A stretch of 28,164 nucleotides of DNA, taken from IMG/VR virus record IMGVR_UViG_3300027704_000119, positions 1-28,164 of that record; one strand, given 5' to 3'. How positions within the stretch are numbered: the stretch's first letter is position 1; the number at the start of each line of letters is the position of its first letter. A program made the position numbers and the translations under genes. Below are positions 26,801-28,164 of the stretch, piece by piece. The stretch comes from a virus. Under the pieces are notes generated by a model that worked only from the letters and a program-made list of their open reading frames with translations, did no database searches and was not told the origin of the DNA.

Positions 26801-28068
26801 ATATGTTAGGTAGAATGAAAACAGGTAGTAACAGAGGTTTTAAAGGAGACAGTTTAACGGGTAGATTTGTAGATTGGCTTAATGCTTCTGTTGGAGCTAT
26901 TATGTTTTTTAACATGCGATCTGCTGTGTTACAGACTATATCTGCTGTTAACTTTGTGAACTTCACAGATAATAATATATTTAAAGCGGCTGCAGCTTTT
27001 GCTAATCAACCACAATATTGGAGTGATGTAGTTGAATTAATGAACTCTGATTATTTAGTAGAAAGACGTAATGGTTTAAAAATAAATGTTAATGAAGCTG
27101 ATATTGCAGAAATTGCTGCTGAATCTAAAAATAAAGCTAAAGCTTTTATATCAAAACTTTTAAAATTAGGTTTTTTACCTACACAAATTGCAGATAGCTT
27201 TGCTATAGCTTCAGGTGGTGCTACGTTTTATAGAAATAGAATAGGATCTTTGTTGAAAGAAGGTATGAGTCAAAAAGAAGCTGAAGCTCAAGCATTTTTA
27301 GATTTTAGAGAAACAGCAGAAGAATCACAACAATCAAGTAGACCGGATAGAATTAGTGCACAACAAGCTGGTCCAATGGGACGTATTATACTAGCTTTTG
27401 CTAACACTCCAGCACAGTATGCAAGAATAATGCAAAAAGCAGCTAGCGATATTAGAAATCGTCGAGGAGATGATAAAACAAATGTATCTAAGATAATATA
27501 CTATGGAGCAATACAAAATGTAATATTTAATGCTTTACAACAAGCATTGTTTGCTATGGCTTTTGGAGATGAAGAACCTGATGAAGAAAAACTAAATAAA
27601 AAATATACAGGTATTATAAATGGTATGGCAGATTCTTTACTTAGAGGTATTGGTTTTCATGGTGCTGCTATTTCTACGCTTAAAAATGGTATAATGAAAC
27701 TAGCTAGTGGAGCTAAGGCTCAAGATGCTGCTATTGAAATGTTGGATATTTCACCCCCTATATCTTCTAAAATAGGTAAATTAAGATCTGCAGGTAGAAC
27801 TTGGGATTGGAATAAAAAAGAAATATATGAAAAAGGCTGGTCATTAGATAATCCAGCTTGGCTTGCTAGTGGGCAAGTTGTTAGTGCAGCTACAAACATA
27901 CCACTTGATAGAGGTATAAGAAAATTACAAAATTTAAAAGATGCATCTGATGGTGAAAATGAAGAGTGGATGAGAGTTGCTAACGCTTTAGGTTGGCAAA
28001 AATGGGAGCTTGAGTGGGAAAAACCTAAACAAAAGAAAAAAAGAAAAAGCAAAAACATAAGATTTTAA
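20803..28068 (+). CDS. Giant internal virion protein with zinc-peptidase motif and polyvalent-type C-terminus
   Basis: This 2421-residue protein is the largest in the window. Its acidic N-terminus holds a Cys pair (C17, C29 in CPPGQEKDEFGEC). Gly/Ala-rich hydrophobic helices lie at about 365-390 and 486-540, the latter with ESVTETGQTG and GALLGTVFPLGGG. A zincin signature HELLH is at 745-749, with a possible third ligand E812 in RPDEYLTQIY. A charged linker (about 1030-1075) is followed by a long helical region. Near the C-terminus are GRIILAFANTPAQYAR (about 2193-2208) and a hydrophobic YYGAIQNVIFNALQQALFAM helix (2233-2252), a pattern I associate with LPD-type ends of phage polyvalent proteins. 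It is probably packaged and ejected with DNA. I see no DxDGD RNA-polymerase motif. Peptidase activity is unproven; lytic transglycosylase motifs are not evident. Confidence 0.7.
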   Translation: MDEIEEEVIQEDIVEQCPPGQEKDEFGECVDIDNNQPTPFSPPENFGTPITTSADIEVVKQDIKTKIEDKNPERQEWGMFESIIAADATEYIDTFNGSWTGKGITFEQGDVVAEKISIEKGSKLFNELVLQDETINKRLIPQAAQELQPQFDAKILELRKKYNGATSEEWVKAEEEYNTFYNDKMMESLIANPKYKRVLGAYEQIVGDEIESEFKSQKRFELGLEDNADMSEGWKKFKKNLNKSWIGLGLLATASSKEETNLINLIEAKISSGELDENMSYGDLNSEIVDQLEIKKAGQKLNDKFRDKTLKEVVDKMKSRTDTRSEGTLRRLGKIDDINADLEFFKKAEIFDEDGLTFDEFQMMIAEQIPQLALSLLPYGIGVMGQEAGGNYVDNLYAAARQEFNLKDGEKPSEEQLLQIISEGKDNKGIAIVSGIVSGQLERLGAKKVLSASLGGTKAIGSLLRGEFKASLRAAGTTTVEAIKSGMWESVTETGQTGVSQLGQTVTGGKNSFNFGEILESAGQGALLGTVFPLGGGIARQSMTEFQNTAAIVAGKFDREATENYFKKIETSIKKDGRLTEESRRERLKALGNVRSANMKVPKNMGGKTKTDAINLLVKQQQIKNQYEGVDNNLIPDSVKTESQDIGDRLKALATTDRFFDPKNLKKRTEDVEKVKIAREKDTRSTENIAIDLGFGFEGNLSIEELKKIGGKNFDSTTLGFIKNGTIYLNQEALKNSSSVKTSSHELLHGIIKNAVGTKITQQGIKDWMQSNLSQSQRDIVEGLMESKGYNKMEVEQKDGSTKSYLEVRPDEYLTQIYEAGIIEQPGMFEKVKVLVQDLLNNMSKALGFEGNFSFATKDDLTEFLRNYQTSIKKGKLSKKVKDSKFFKPGKKGQAFSQDTTNDTLVTEINRIQALPKDTRSSADNNLLGFAVDQIVENNWPVIAGRIGYENWGTQGISIQSVKTALQEQILGIAKGRTGQKGGKTQLFEDFDIDKGIVVTRLGSIAGLRKGEILRRAKELDAKPVEDTESLDSETAKQVADTSTEVVPKKPSSKKTVKRTVDSKKVLPQNDPKAKAFLDETQTAVEAMSDQELLDMRYKSSKTLAAQAFADIFGVDVKVITQSNFNLSDIKNLKEIQMWIKKNADMLIRLLPEGNTTVFDLQSKRKNADGTFKTIKRGGESVGLSDLIRDAFYIQVFKDGKPVKIDSETLNAKGRSKTKSNQYRKRPQIAREYFLDLFGIQDETFDPRASAAQAIKGLLEITSRNITNLAVRQEINTRPNLTTAEKALAQEKVRDGISDLAFSKGEDIAFAKANMDARLIKFLEEMGLLGNLDAEGNEKSSGKVLNHNNAKDRAFFKDIVETIFPEFIPVEVMGSGTYNAYANKRGKYQYLTGNERKKIVNGVYLENQKDFTDRERYIALTATQDLWNRFSAKRNPIEFGSQEYLDLKDANYDGMEFILDQFAKMVKKYPQSATVVNAMLSSSSSYTGHMARQFSFPRGVDPKFTYFEKQKNKAKEAFKRATIGLDKNSEKYDALLKRKESLLKKFKTEKEHVWQQNGATELMLDGILGNQVKKFMPIFKESYFMLGLIEENNSKLKDGDGKFGPVFDYGNNQTTEFVEKLKEAVETGDLDIAIPSLIRYFNSLVNKNNGGFDPNTMTIDGKTIAEMFNVNIDKKDINKQSIAYQQQLIQDQLLGKDVDPRAEMNDLLNLAPVVEKTSFVNNNMLPEVAAFSKGEIFPNDVVLDKMKLLDKQANDARIAFSKEQDLSTDFNKIIEKATGIGKEKEYGRTKASAVGADKGRFDLFGIPPSAQDFVGLTRYFAGKGEQGDATIAWIKENFLDPFARGNIDISNARVALANDFKALKEVLNVSPKDLNKKIAGEPYTVGNAVRVYTWTQQGMKVPGLSNADAKVLNDFVAADSNLITFANELISINKDNGYPKPGDGWLAGTITTDLLTGLNTVVRGKYLKQWQNNVNEVFNETNMNKLEAAFGKGYRDALENMLGRMKTGSNRGFKGDSLTGRFVDWLNASVGAIMFFNMRSAVLQTISAVNFVNFTDNNIFKAAAAFANQPQYWSDVVELMNSDYLVERRNGLKINVNEADIAEIAAESKNKAKAFISKLLKLGFLPTQIADSFAIASGGATFYRNRIGSLLKEGMSQKEAEAQAFLDFRETAEESQQSSRPDRISAQQAGPMGRIILAFANTPAQYARIMQKAASDIRNRRGDDKTNVSKIIYYGAIQNVIFNALQQALFAMAFGDEEPDEEKLNKKYTGIINGMADSLLRGIGFHGAAISTLKNGIMKLASGAKAQDAAIEMLDISPPISSKIGKLRSAGRTWDWNKKEIYEKGWSLDNPAWLASGQVVSAATNIPLDRGIRKLQNLKDASDGENEEWMRVANALGWQKWELEWEKPKQKKKRKSKNIRF

Positions 28069-28069
28069 T

Positions 28070-28164
28070 ATGAAAACACCACTACTTAAGAAAATAATGA
28101 AAGGACCTAAATGCTGGAAAGGCTATAAGGCTGTAGGTAAAAAGAAATCACCTAGCGGTAAGAG
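28070..28164 (+). CDS. Small basic Cys-containing protein (partial, runs off the window)
   Basis: ATG 28070, one base after the preceding stop, opens a frame that continues to the edge. It encodes MKTPLLKKIMKGPKCWKGYK, then a Lys/Gly/Ser-rich stretch containing KKKSPSGK. The first visible part is strongly basic with one Cys. Short CWxGYKxVG-K proteins of this kind occur in marine phage clusters, often with a second Cys further on, which would lie outside this window. Role unknown; DNA binding or a small virion protein are possible. Confidence 0.6.
   Translation, partial: MKTPLLKKIMKGPKCWKGYKAVGKKKSPSGK

Overview
The window is a low-GC (roughly one third G+C or less by eye), gene-dense stretch with every gene on the + strand. 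It reads as the packaging and virion-structure module of a short-tailed, tailed double-stranded DNA bacteriophage. The gene order is terminase, portal, scaffold-like protein, HK97-type major capsid protein, ring/adaptor proteins, a large two-gene tail nozzle, then a block of internal (cargo) virion proteins. This resembles crAss-like and related environmental podovirus-type phages of Bacteroidota. Three things favour a Bacteroidota host, possibly a marine Flavobacteriia lineage: no start codon has a clear AGGAGG-type Shine-Dalgarno sequence, start contexts are A/T-rich, and one tail protein ends in a Cys-bearing module of a kind I associate with Bacteroidota phages. The host assignment is inference. 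No replication, lysogeny, lysis, tRNA or host genes lie inside the window, so lifestyle cannot be judged.

Layout. Positions 1-3088 hold the tail end of an upstream gene, a protein with two GroES-like halves, a 90-residue candidate small terminase and the large terminase. These are chained by 1-nt, 56-nt and 1-nt overlaps. Positions 3081-8276 hold the portal with a long Gln/Lys-rich tail, the scaffold-like protein and the major capsid protein. Positions 8277-9244 hold a conserved-looking protein of unknown role between two intergenic hairpins. The first hairpin is a good intrinsic-terminator or attenuator candidate directly after the capsid gene. Positions 9245-11875 encode two neck/ring proteins. 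Positions 11878-17441 encode a 1373-residue and a 469-residue nozzle protein that look like two pieces of one tail structure. Positions 17452-17856 encode a small GNAT-fold protein. Positions 17858-28068 encode three proteins of increasing size (244, 727 and 2421 residues) that look like virion-internal or ejected proteins. A further small basic, Cys-containing protein begins at 28070 and runs off the end.

The most interesting item is the 2421-residue protein. It carries a zinc-metallopeptidase motif (HELLH at residues 745-749, with a possible third ligand at E812), Gly/Ala-rich hydrophobic stretches, and a C-terminal region like those of phage polyvalent (LPD-type) proteins. It sits where crAss-like phages are known to encode giant cargo proteins, including a virion RNA polymerase. 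A second point is a nearly duplicated A/T-rich leader of about 28 nt, immediately before the scaffold-like gene and before the gene that follows the capsid terminator. It may be a phage-specific promoter or translation-start element.
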